From assembly GCA_003586115.2 (NCBI GenBank), contig QVOM02000126.1, positions 57,518,943 to 57,582,942 on the forward strand: a DNA stretch of 64,000 nt. Reading direction: 5' to 3'. Every line of letters begins with the position of its first letter. The first letter of the stretch is position 1. The translations under genes were made by a program, and so were the position numbers. This DNA is from Salvator merianae. Its lineage: Eukaryota > Chordata > Lepidosauria > Squamata > Teiidae. Positions 46,029 to 56,754 of the stretch are shown piece after piece. Under the pieces are notes generated by a model, which worked only from the letters and a program-made list of their open reading frames with translations, had not been told where the DNA came from and made no database searches.

Positions 46029-46771
46029 GGACATTTTTGCACTTACCACAATGGTATTGACCATGCAGCATAGACACTGTCTGCACTCCAGGACTGGAAA
46101 CCAGACCTGAAGCTGCATACCAGCATTCATGGTATGAATGCCGGTAGCCATGCTCAATCCTCACCACAGCAGTGGCCAGAAAGCATTCAGCTGTTGCCAT
46201 GGCAACCAGTAGATGTGCACATCATACCAGTGTGATTGGGCCTACACAGTTGGGCTGCACGATGCCTAGGCCAGCCAGTTGCCAGGGCAGCAGCCAGGCA
46301 TTTCCTGGCTGCTGCCATGGTGAGGATCAGGTTCAGGCCCGATCAGGCATCACAGAGCCAGATTGGGCATCGGGGCATCGCATAGCCCAATTGCAATCTA
46401 CCCATCATGCAGGCACGATCAGCTGATCATGCCTGTGTGTGCCTGCATGATATGCATGCCTGCTGGTCATCATGGCAATGGCCAGATGCTTCCTGGCTGC
46501 AGCCATGGTGAAGATTGGTCACAGGCCTGATTGGGCATCACGTGGGCCAGATTGCACAGGAGCGATCAAGTGATCACATAAGCCTGGAGCACTTCAAGAA
46601 GTTCACTATCACCTCTTGGTAAGGTTGTGGAGCACTAATTAGTACTCCAAAGGAAGTAGTGATCAGGAGCAGATGTAGCCCGCTACTGGCCACTCAGGCC
46701 TCTGCAAAGCATGGAAGCACTTGACTAGCAAGCATGCTTGATGCTTGCTAGGCCAAAGTGCAAACAGGCCC
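46029..46771 (-). mobile_element. Family A MITE, complete, TSD ATT
   Basis: GGACATTTTTGCACTT at the left pairs with AAAGTGCAAACAGGCCC at the right. ATT flanks both ends (46026-46028 and 46772-46774). The interior (743 bp) holds repeated blocks such as GCTGCCATGGTGA and GATCAGGCATCAC, GATCAGCTGATCATGCC and GTGGAGCACTAATTAGTACT, which make nested palindromes. It is the opposite orientation to 39720 and 60196. Confidence 0.9.
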
Positions 46772-46894
46772 ATTGTCTGGACTTTTTGACCAGTATAAGT
46801 TGTATTCTTACAGATATTTCTGTGTGCTTGCCTCATTCATGCAGTATTAAACTTTCTGGCATGTTGGAGATGTAACAGGAGCCAGGGCAAAAAA

Positions 46895-47015
46895 AAGAGC
46901 CTTTTTAGTTGTGGCCCCCTCTCTCTGGAATGTATTTCCAAATGAGATCAGGCAGCTCCTTCATTTTTAAAAAAAATCTCTTAAAAGCATATCCTTTTAA
47001 TGTCTTTCATAATGA
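46895..47015 (+). mobile_element. LINE-like 3' UTR fragment
   Basis: GTGGCCCCCTCTCTCTGGAA, TGTATTTCCAAATGAGATCA and GGCAGCTCCTTCATT followed by an A-rich ending is wording seen in several reptile LINE 3' regions. It is 120 bp with no coding text, so the family is uncertain. Confidence 0.4.
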
Positions 47016-47019
47016 TTGA

Positions 47020-48240
47020 TAGGGTGAATACAATCTATTATGAAACAAATTGGCAGGCGGATGTTGCCTACAGCAGCAGAAAAAAAGTGACTGGAATTCC
47101 AGCTGTAGACTTGGTCAGATTTCTGATCATTGAGTGGGCACTGGGGTGGCATGATAAACACCAGCCCTTACTGGCTCCACTGAAAGGGGTGCCGTAATTG
47201 TTTTTCCTGCTCTCAGGAAATAGTGATAGAAGATTGCCTTTAGTAGCAAGTGTAGACACAGCTTCAGTCTTTAGCAAGCCACCTTTACTGAATGCCTGGC
47301 AAGGTAGAGGTGGGCTTTCTTGCATTCTGGAGGTTTAAAGGAAGGGTGAAAGTCTGGATAGGACCAGTACAGTTTACGGTGATGTTATCAAGCCATAGCA
47401 CATCTGTCTAGAAATTCATATATCTTCCTCTGCTTCCAGAATGCAGAAAAAGGCAGGCAAGCAAGTCTCACAGTTCCTAGAAGTGAGGGCCTCTTTTGGC
47501 TTGTTTAGCTCACCATTTTGCACATGACTGACAGAGCACTCTTCAAGAAGTATGTAAGACAGAACATTGTAGAATATGGATTTGGATCATATTCCCAAAA
47601 TTACGCAAATATGCAATTCATAGTTTTGAGTTTTATATGTTTATTTCATTGGAAGTATTTGTATCCAGGTCTTTAAGTAAATGCACCCTTGATATAGTAG
47701 TTCACACGGTAAAGAAGCAATACAGCCTGTCATAGTAACAGCAGGGTTTTTCTTTTTTAAAGGAAAACTGTAACAAAAGGTTTACAATGAATTTTCATGC
47801 CTAGGTATCAAGCACAAGCAACTCCTGACTGCATAATCTGCTTTAGACAGGCATTGACAATTCAATAGAGTGAATGGCTTATGCCAGAAGGGTGGATAGT
47901 CCTTACAACTTGAAGTAACAATACAATTTAAACCTTACGGTGCTGTAATGATTGTCACTTTTGCCCAAACAGAAGCACAGCTTCTTTTGCTGCAAATTGT
48001 TGAAACACAGAGGAAATCCCTCTCCCCTCACTTTTACAAAAGGCATAAGGAGTATTGGTGTATCTCCATTTTGTAACTCATCCCGACACCACTTTGGAAT
48101 ACAGCAAACAGCTTTTGGCTAGATGTAAGGAAGACGGATGGGTGGAAGAGATGCTGAATTTCCAAAGGGAACTGGAGCATGACGGATTACCTCCACCTCA
48201 GCATGACACCTGGACCATGTCCTTATCTTAAAGGAAAATG
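47020..48240. other. unannotated unique-looking DNA
   Basis: No recognised gene or repeat. Confidence 0.4.
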
Positions 48241-48680
48241 GATCAAAATGTTTCTGCCTGTTTATTTTTTTTTGCCTTCTCTTTGGAGACTTTCCCTGAT
48301 TAATTGCTCCCTAGTAATTGCTGCTGTTAACTAATGTCAGGGCTAATTAACCTGCAAGGCCTTCACCTAGTACCACAGTCATCTCACTGAAAAACAAGAG
48401 GAGACCATTGGCCAGGAGGGTCTTGAAGATGATCCCACTTTGTCCATCCGTTTATTTGTTTTGGGGTCTGTTTGCTATTCCTGTTACAGTGGCTGGCGAC
48501 AGCTTTCTAGAATTTCCCATCACATCTAATTGGCCTGCAGCAGCAGCAGCAGCGAACACACAAATTAGGAGCTGTTTTCTTTAAAAACTTCTGGTTCTGG
48601 AGACACTTGAGATTGGGTTTCACGTTGCTAATATATCACCTAGTTCCTTCTATTTTTTTTCTTTTTTCCCTGACAAATGC
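48240..48680. promoter_or_regulatory. candidate conserved enhancer-like element
   Basis: Within 300 bp there are GATTAATTGC (48298), AGTAATTGCT (48313), GGCTAATTAACC (48341), CATCTAATTGG (48523) and AAATTAGG (48562), all homeodomain-type cores, plus GCTGTTAACTAATG and a GCAGCAGCAGCAGCAGC run. The block is free of visible transposons. This composition is typical of deeply conserved vertebrate enhancers near developmental genes. No alignment has been made, so it stays an inference. Confidence 0.35.
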
Positions 48681-48684
48681 TGGG

Positions 48685-49490
48685 AAGAAAATATGAGGAA
48701 GGAGGAGAAATGTTGTTGAATGGCGTAGAGGGATGAGTGCTCAGGAGGAGGGGGCAGGTTATGAGGAGAGTTGAAGAGTCAGTGATGGCGGTGGCAGCCA
48801 CCTTGGAAGGCATCTATAAAATCTCCAGGAGTTGCCAAAATTAACACATACATGGTATTTGGTATCAAAGTTCTCTGCATTTGGCTCCACAACACAATAC
48901 CAATTGCAAAAACAAAGCTAAGGATTTCATGCTGATTAGTTCAATAAAACCTGTTTTATTATGAGCGTTTGGGAAATTAAGCTATGTAGAACTGACTGAT
49001 ATTTCTACAGCTTCCTCATGTTAATACAAGACTGTGAACACTTCGCCAGCATCCTACTGCTCTGTCTTCTAGGGGTGCTGTGGCAAATACAGCACAGGCT
49101 TAATGAAGAAAGCTGTGTTCAGAAATAAAACATCACCTCCAATTTTAACATTAAACAGCTGTTGCTAGATTTGTTCACATACCCAGTCATGACTATTCCT
49201 TTGAACAGTATTCAAAGGCATTGGGGGGGGGTAGGTATCAGTGTTTGCTTGTTTAAGGGGTCTACAGTCACCACTGGTGGGCATCACTCACTCTGGGGGA
49301 GATTTCTGGAAAAGGCAGTTACTGTCCCCAAACTCCCAGTTTACTTCCTGAAATGTTCTCAGAAATGAAGGAGCAGCGTTGCAACTAGACAGATACTTGG
49401 CAAGACCATTTCGTTTGTCTTTAAAACCTGAATAACACTCCTTAGTAGTGCAAGAGCTGGTAACATGGTAGCCTTTCATTTGGGAAAGGC
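48685..49490. other. unannotated stretch
   Basis: No recognised gene or repeat; a G9 run lies at 49223-49231. Confidence 0.35.
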
Positions 49491-49494
49491 AACA

Positions 49495-49560
49495 CATTGA
49501 AGAGCACATGTTTGCATCCCTAAAATTCCAGGTTCAGTCTTTTACATTTCAAGACACTAC
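49495..49560 (+). mobile_element. possible tRNA-SINE head remnant
   Basis: GAAGAGCACATGTTTGCATC and ATTCCAGGTTCAGTC are spaced like A-box and B-box parts of a reptile tRNA-derived SINE. The ends are not defined. The neighbouring 152-codon open frame (49508-49966) is judged chance. Confidence 0.35.
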
Positions 49561-50127
49561 TGCTTCCAGAACAGACTCTTTGGCTCTTTTGCCCAGTTTG
49601 CCCAGATGGTGCACAAAGATTTTTGTTGTTGTCATCAAACTTATGTGCAATCTCAGGACACACTGCCAGATCTTGGTGTGGAATTCACACAAGGTGCTCA
49701 ATTTATGGCTATATTATGTAGAAGTTCATTTGATGTCTGTGAACTTCCTGGTGATGTTACAAGCAAACAAGCAAAAAACTGTGCCTGTGTGCTTGTCTGT
49801 CTTTGTGTGTATGTATGTGCACATATGTATCCTGCTGCTGCTGCAGATCACTACTAAGCTATATGGATCAACTGGAGTACTCTTTAGTAACCCTGTCTTT
49901 CCAACCATCATTGGTTCTGCAGATTTCCTAGTTGTTCCTATCCAGCATGATAACTGCAGTATTTGAGAACCTTCAAAACACTGCAACAATGCCAGCACTG
50001 TGCTATCATCATGACTGGACTGCCGGACAGCCCCAGCATTATGTTGAGACTGTCACAGTCGATCAACTGCTTAAGTCTCAGTAAACATAGTTCTGGGAGA
50101 TCCAGCACAATTTTTATTTAACCAGCT

Positions 50128-50268
50128 GTCTGATGAGTTGTTCAGCATCATGTTGGAAGGGACTTGTGGAAGCTTGCCGCACCCATGCAAAAAAAAGTGA
50201 ATGGGGGCAGGCATGTGGCAAGCTTCCAGAAGTCTCTTCTAATGCTATTCTGAAAGATTTCCCCAGAT
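50128..50268. repeat. inverted repeat, strong hairpin
   Basis: GGAAGGGACTTGTGGAAGCT and TGCCGCACCC (50155-50184) pair with GGCATGTGGCAAGCTTCCAG and AAGTCTCTTC (50210-50239). The pairing continues outwards for about 25 bases with more mismatches. The loop is about 25 nt with an A8 run. It looks like a MITE without clear ends. Confidence 0.65.
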
Positions 50269-50269
50269 C

Positions 50270-50800
50270 ACTGCTAAGTTAAGTACATACCAGGAGAGCC
50301 TTGTTTATGTCTGATGGTGAGGGGCAAAGCCAGCTTCCCCTTTATATTTATCTTTCGCCTTGCCATCTGGGCAGTGAGTAGCTTGAGTATCCTTCTGGTG
50401 TCATTTCAAGTGCATTTCAACTCTGCATTCAGATAAGTCTATTTCAGACCAATTCCCTCACTAAGGAATGTCTATCTGAAGCAATACAAGATAATTCTGC
50501 CCTGTTAGTAAAGAGCAATGTGAAACAGGTGAAGTATGGGTTTCTGATATAGAGTGTACATATTTTACTTACCTGATGGTAAACCTTTTGTAGTCAGTTT
50601 TTGAATACATAAATAGTTTTTGAATAGATACATAGAAAACTGTAATCACTGGCACAAGCTTTGTGGCCACAGCCCCCATGCCTCCAAAGGCTGGGAACAA
50701 ATGTTCCTGGCCTAAGGGCCTCTGAGGGATAATTTTCGGTGGCACGCTATGACATGCCACTGAAAGACACCCCCTGGTGGTCCCAAACATATGAGGTGCA
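50270..50800. other. unannotated stretch
   Basis: No recognised gene or repeat. Confidence 0.35.
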
Positions 50801-50807
50801 CCTTCTG

Positions 50808-50990
50808 CTCACCACCCGTGTTCCAGATCAGGGCCACTGGTCCTACTAGTAGACCTCATTGATCCTAATTTAGGCCTCCCTTAATCTGGAACATGCTCTC
50901 CCTCATGCAGATGAAGCAGACTAGCAGGGGACATGCAGATGTATGAGACATAAAAGTGAATTACATGGACCCTTAATACAGATTAAGAGT
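50808..50990 (-). repeat. interspersed repeat 'D', copy 2
   Basis: In reverse complement it begins GACTCTTAATCTGTATTAAG, passes GTCCCCTGCTAGTCTGCTTC and ends GGCCCTGATCTGGAACACGG. This follows the order of 45630-45860 on the plus strand. Together the two copies form an inverted pair about 5 kb apart. Confidence 0.65.
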
Positions 50991-50999
50991 CAGTGAAGA

Positions 51000-52700
51000 A
51001 AGGCCCTTTGTTCAGCTCAAGTAGCACCAAGCCCTGGGGAATGCTGCAATCTATCCCTTATTTTGTGGCAGGCTGCTCCTTACACAACTCAGTAGTTTGG
51101 GTAGCTTGAACCCACAAGCCAGGCAAAGCATTGGGATAGATTTTGCCAAGCTCTCCGTTTACTTCCAGAATGAAGGTGATCTTGCGTGTGCTAAACTGAA
51201 CTAGAGCAGAAGCCTATAAAATTGCACTGTCTTTTCAACTGATTCATAATGGACCATGTGTGTATGAGTTATTGTCGCCTTCTGCAAACCCTTGTGAGAG
51301 GCTTTAAACCAAATAAAGTGATAATAAAAAGCGTAACTAATGAAAAAAAATCTGAAGGTCTACCCTTTAAGTGCTAATGTAGCCTGGAGAGAGAGAGAAG
51401 GATAGAGAGAATAGTTTCTTTTAATATAAACCTTTGATTTGACAGACTTATCCCCAGATACATTTACTGGGACTTGGAGGAGGAAACTGCTGCTATTGTT
51501 TTATCATCCGGAATCTTGAACAATGAGTTGCGTTGTGCTGAGGGTGATGTGCAGGCGGAGTCTAACTATGAGTCTTTGTCTCTGGTGACAGCCTGAGGGC
51601 ATGTGTGTCTGCCAAGCAAGTTACACAGTAGTGTTATCCATTACAAACAAATATATCATATATGGTGTCCTTTTATTTAGTGAAGGTAGACCTTACTTGA
51701 TGTGACAGATTCCTCTCCACTGTGCCTACTGAGATGATCTTAGATTGTTATTATTAAAATCTGAGTACATATTCCAGCATTTTCTTTGTTTGTGGCATGC
51801 ATGGATTTTAATGTTATTATGACAATGCGTTGGTTATCCTACTGATTTAGGAGCACATGAAGCTGAAGCTATCACTGCAGATTTGGAGTATCTCAAACAT
51901 GCACTTCCATGCAAGTATCTGGAAACTGGAAGAGAATTAGAAGGGACATAACTTTAGAGTACAAACTTGTAGTTATGGAGGGTGTGCAATGGATATATAT
52001 TCCTTCTCCCAACTCTTCTGAATATTATGTCACTTGGTAGGGACTCTAAGACCCTTTCCATACAATGCAAACTATCCTATGACACGCTAGCCCATGGTGG
52101 GCTGGGCTATGAGTAACCCACTACAAGGGTTGTCTGCATAGTGGACAACCCATTCCATACCAGCCATGAAGGCTGAGAATGAAGTTCCTGGCTTTCAGAG
52201 TCACTTGGGTGGGGCTTCCAAGTTCCTGACCAGGGCCTTGTCAGCTATACACACAAGACCAGCACTTTCCTTGGATGGCTTCTGGTTGCCTGGCTAAAAA
52301 GGGGCTAGGTCTGGTATACCAACCCATGGGGCATGTTATCTGCATACCCTTTGCGGACTGGTATACTGTCAGTAGTCTGCCAATGGACTACTTTTAACAT
52401 TCCCACAGGTGGAGCAGTATTCAGAACTGTATCCTTCTCCATAGCTCCATCCAGTGCAGGCAAAGCATTCTGGACTGTGTGTGGTCTCTGCTGCTTCACA
52501 CTGGTTTATCCACTGCTTTCCCCAAAATGTTCCTCTCTAGGTCCTTATTCCAGAAATAAATACTAAATGTCAGAAAGCCTTTGAAGGCACAAGAGACTTA
52601 CTTTAAATAGAGAAATCAGCCATGCTAGCAAGCGATACATCATCTAATATTTGCATATTTGTTTAGGATTAACACTGCTTTGTTTTATGGTTCTTACTCT
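51000..52700. other. unannotated unique-looking DNA
   Basis: No recognised gene. A passage at 51250-51350 (CAAATAAAGTGATAATAAAA) is repeat-free and may be regulatory. 52045-52330 is GC-richer and ends without a clear terminal repeat. Confidence 0.35.
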
Positions 52701-55070
52701 GAAATATGTGTATATATACATATATGGCTACAATATTTACTAAGTAATTCAGTAATCTCTTGCTAGTTTGTCCAATGATGCCATCTGTCACTTTTCTCAT
52801 TCCCTTCAAAATCAGTATTAGAAGTTTATTCCTAGTTGCCTGATCTATGTATGTGGGGACAGAGTACTGGACAAATAGGTATGAGTCTGGGTTATAGAAA
52901 ATATGCAAGTTCCTGTCAAGTTTGTTTGTTTGTTTGTTTATCTGTTTAGTCAAAGGAAGACTTGAATAAGCACAGAAAACATCCTTTGACTGGACAGCTG
53001 GATTTGCAACAAGGTCCTGGGACTGGAAATCTTTTCGATATCCTCTCTAAGCATAAGAACCACTTGTGATTGGATATCAGAATAGCCAGTGACATTTATT
53101 TGTGATTCTATTACTCTTTCTGAGGCTGCATCCACATGGAACAAAATGGACATCCTTTGAGCACCCCAGGGGTTGGTGAGAAAACATGCCCAGGAACATT
53201 GGATCTGTAGTTTGCCCTGGAGACATGAAATCTGCAATCAGAATTGCTGAAGGTGCTGGGAAGGATGAGCAACTCTGAAGGTGAATTGCACATTCAATCA
53301 CCTCCTCTGCTGCTGTGTGGAGTGATTGTGACAGGGGAGGTGAATTACTGGGGTGATTTCTGCCTGTGCTGCTTAACCCGGAGACTGAGAAAGGCCAACT
53401 TCTAAGATCATTTCTGATCTGCTAGTTAACCAGCATGATCAGAAACCTCCTGGCTGGGGAATTTTCATTCTGCAGCTATGAGACTCTGGAGCCACGAAGG
53501 AACTGCCATGTAATCAGCACACTTTCTGCATCTGAATATAGACATAACAGAGCAAAGGAAAAATTATATTCATGGCCTGCTCATCACAAGTGGACACCAA
53601 ATGAAATTTGGACATGTGGGGCAGGGAGGTGGGGAAGACTGAATGCTGCATTTTCAGTCTCACATCCAAGCATGTGAACAGCAATCAAATCACAGTGGCA
53701 GAGAGGTGGAGAATGAAAGTGGCAATCCCAGGTTCTCAAGTGTCCATTTCTCCACCTTCCTTTAATCTTCTGGTGAACCTGGGCTTGAGCCTGCTCCTCC
53801 TTCTCTAATTCTTCACCTTGCTGATGTAAACAGACAATGACAAGGAGGAGACTAAGAAATTGGAAGTGGCTGAATCAAGGTAGGCATTGGATGATGTCTG
53901 ATCCTTGTTTCTAGATTCTCCTTGGACTGTGTTCGTAGGAATGGGAAAATCAACAGTGGAGATAGGACCTTGAGATCAGTGGAGTTCTGGCTAGGTCAGT
54001 AGGCCACGGGCCTTGCAATACGGAGTGTGAGAGTGGTAGAGGGAATCCATATGCACAGGGGGAGTTGAAGGGGAGGGGAAATGGTGTCACGGGAATGGTG
54101 TCAAAGCAACAGGGTTTTGAAAGGAAGTGAATTCTCACATGTTTCTGTCTGGTCCACCATTACTAAGAATCTGAAAGTTCCACCTAATTAAAAAGAGATT
54201 ATGATAATAAAAGGTTCATATGGAATGGACCTCAGGATCTTGACTGAGGTTTGGAACTTGCCTCTGATGTTGGAAGAAATAAGAAGAGTTAGCCACCTTA
54301 TTCTCAGTTTCTCCATCCTTTGCTGCAGCCCCCCAAAAGGTGGGATTGCCTATTCAGAGTGAACTAGGAAAGTTAGGTGGCTGGTAAATTGTGGAAGGAG
54401 CTGCAGGAAGAGCTCATGTGAAGAACAGTGGCATTCAAGGGCAAAAGAGCAAAAGAAGGGAGAAGAAACAATCTGCTGTGCTCCCAGCTAATCCCACTGA
54501 GACACCATCTCCTTTTTCTATTCCATGGTCCAGTCAGCTCCCAGCAGAGATGCAGTGAGGGGACCCACTCATTTAGGCAGCATCAAACTTGTTATTCCCC
54601 CAGTATGGATTGATGAGAGTAGAAGTCTAAGCACATGGGGAACTGAACTTCTCTCTCTCTCTCTCCTTTTACAGTTTCAATTCATTCAGACAGGTTTTTT
54701 GTTTATAATCCTCTCTTGCTTTATAAAATAAAACCATTTGTTTTTTTAACAAAACCTTTCCCAATCATCTGACATGATATAATCTCAACATTCTGCTTGT
54801 TACACACGAGCTTTGCATTTATGAAAAACACAATTCCAAATGATGGACCTTATTTCATAGCAGATATAAGAATGCACTCTTAGTTTTCCTGGCTTCTGAT
54901 ATAGCTTTTCTGTGTCTTAGCCATGTACGTATCAGAGAAAGACACAATCTTTGCAGCTGGCTGACCAAAGAGTGATCTGCAAGACAGGCTATGAGAGCCT
55001 TTCTCCAAGAGTTTTTATTTTCTGCTTCTATTTTCTCTGCCAGTTGTAAGTTTTCATTTCCTTTCTGAAT
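52700..55070. other. unannotated stretch
   Basis: No recognised gene or named repeat. Small simple tracts: (TTTG)n at 52920-52939, (CT)n at 54649-54665. Short frames at 52950-53301 overlap on the minus strand and lack domains. Confidence 0.35.
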
Positions 55071-55073
55071 ATA

Positions 55074-55107
<34 letters not shown>

Positions 55108-55135
55108 TGAGTGAGTGTGTATATGTATATATACA
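55071..55135. repeat. compound (TG)n(GA)n microsatellite
   Basis: TGTGTG units pass into GAGAGA, then GTGAGTGAGTGTGTATATG and TATATATACATG, directly visible. Confidence 0.95.
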
Positions 55136-55589
55136 TGCCATCTGTGCTAAACCACAAACCAAATGTCTTCATCTGGTAAAATATTTCTTCCATGACCAAT
55201 TCCTCAAGAATCTTTGATGTTATGTTTCTATCTCACTGCCCTCCTTTCTTGAAATCCAGACCTCTCCTCTAATGGCATTTCCAAACATTTCTACTTGTCA
55301 TCTCTTTTCCCTCCTCCATCATTCCGCTATCAGTAATCAAAAAACAATGTGCATAATTAGTCAACCTCAATAGAAGCAGTAAAATGTAATGTCCCTATTT
55401 TGGGGCCACAGCGCACTGTGAATCTGGCTGCTTCCGTATTCTCTTTGCCTTCTCCCCAGGTGGTTGAGAGGACCCATCGCTTCTTGGTTATGATATTTCC
55501 CCTTTTGCTACCGTTGTTGACATTGCTGCTGGCTCTCCATTGACTTGATTGATTTCTTGCTGACAGGCCCATAAATCATGTCCATTCAT

Positions 55590-55810
55590 AATGGGTAATG
55601 TCAGGCCTTGCCTGTACTAACTAGGCTTTTGCTGTAACGCACTTAGCACCGTGTGTGCTTCATTAGAATGTTAACCTCATTTTTGGGTGGTGGTAGCAGC
55701 AGCGGTGGTGGTAAGGATTTATAGCTTAATAGATGTACTTTGTTTTGGTCAATTTGTGTGAATGGAAGCAATAGGTCTCCCTGGAGCAATTGTGGGAGGA
55801 AAGAATCTCC
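55590..55810. promoter_or_regulatory. candidate conserved non-coding element
   Basis: Repeat-free block with CATTAGAATGTTAACCTCAT, GATTTATAGCTTAATAGATG and TCAATTTGTGTGAATGGAAG, and a GGTGGTGGTAGCAGCAGCGG stretch. It resembles vertebrate enhancers but has no other support. Confidence 0.25.
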
Positions 55811-55946
55811 TTGGTTTTGAGACACATTTATGATGGGTATTTATGGTTTTCTTTCTGATTTCTCAGTTTGAGTTTCAAGACAGCCCAAAGTTAGCATGGA
55901 GCCTATAATGTGTGATTGTCCTTGTGAAAATAAGTGAGCTGTATAG

Positions 55947-56295
55947 TAGGGATGTGCACACACAAAAAAATGTTTTTGATTGATTTTGGAAACAAAAATT
56001 TGCATTTTTGCTTCATCAGCGCATTTCATTGTTGAAAAATGCATTTTTTGCATTTGTTTTCACATTTTTCGCAATGTTTTCCCATTGAAAATACTATTTT
56101 CATTGTTTAAGCATAGCGAAAATCGAAAAAAATGGGAATATTCGATGAATTTCATTTTTGCAAAAGAATAAGCTTTTTTGTCTTCGATCAAAAACTGTAA
56201 GTGTGAAAAAAGTCATTTTCATTTTGATGCAAAAATTTGCATTAATGAAATTTCATACGAGTTTTCAAATTTGAAACAAAATTTGCACATCCCTA
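55947..56295 (+). mobile_element. AT-rich hAT MITE, complete, 8-bp TSD
   Basis: TAGGGATGTGCACACAC at the left pairs with AAAATTTGCACATCCCTA at the right. The flanks CTGTATAG (55939-55946) and CTATATAA (56296-56303) match in 6 of 8 bases. The interior has many runs of A or T flanked by GCATTTTTG. At 349 bp it is the fullest of the three copies in the window and has no coding capacity. Confidence 0.85.
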
Positions 56296-56299
56296 CTAT

Positions 56300-56660
56300 A
56301 TAACGGAGACTGTAAAGAACCTGTTTTCATAAGGAATAGGATTGGAGTTTGCTATAGTGGTAAGCATTAATGGTGTTGGTAGTGAGTTATATGAACTAAG
56401 TTAAAATGGCCTCCTAAGATTGTCTACCCTTTATGTGGATGGCAAATGTGAGAGGAATTAACTGTACAACTTGATCTTTTCCTCTTTTTTAAAAAATTAT
56501 TTTCTGAGGAATATATCTTACTTAATCTTGAATGAACTTTTGTTGTTTCTTCTAGTAGATGAAAGAAGCCAGAAGCTAAAGCAGGAGGACTTAGAGGAGT
56601 GAAGTAGAAGCCCATGGTGTACTTAGATTATATTATATTAATACTGAATGATAATGAAAC
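56300..56660. other. unannotated stretch
   Basis: No recognised gene or repeat. Confidence 0.4.
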
Positions 56661-56662
56661 TC

Positions 56663-56748
56663 TGATGTGATCACACAGGGTTTTTCTGGGCATCCGTGTT
56701 CTGGGATCACTCCATTTGCGGATGCTGGAAAAAACCCTCACATCACAC
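56663..56748. mobile_element. 86-bp palindromic mini-element
   Basis: TGATGTGATCACACAGGGTT and TTTCTGGGCATCC at the left pair with GGATGCTGGAAAAAACCCTC and ACATCACA at the right. The loop is about 30 nt. It can fold as one hairpin, so it may be a MITE or the source of a small RNA. Confidence 0.6.
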
Positions 56749-56754
56749 AATTTT

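Noticed and set aside
49508..49966. 152-codon open frame with hydrophobic middle
   Set aside because: The hydrophobic part is TG-repeat-derived (CLSVFVCMYVHICI) and a second frame is open through the same DNA; no gene context.
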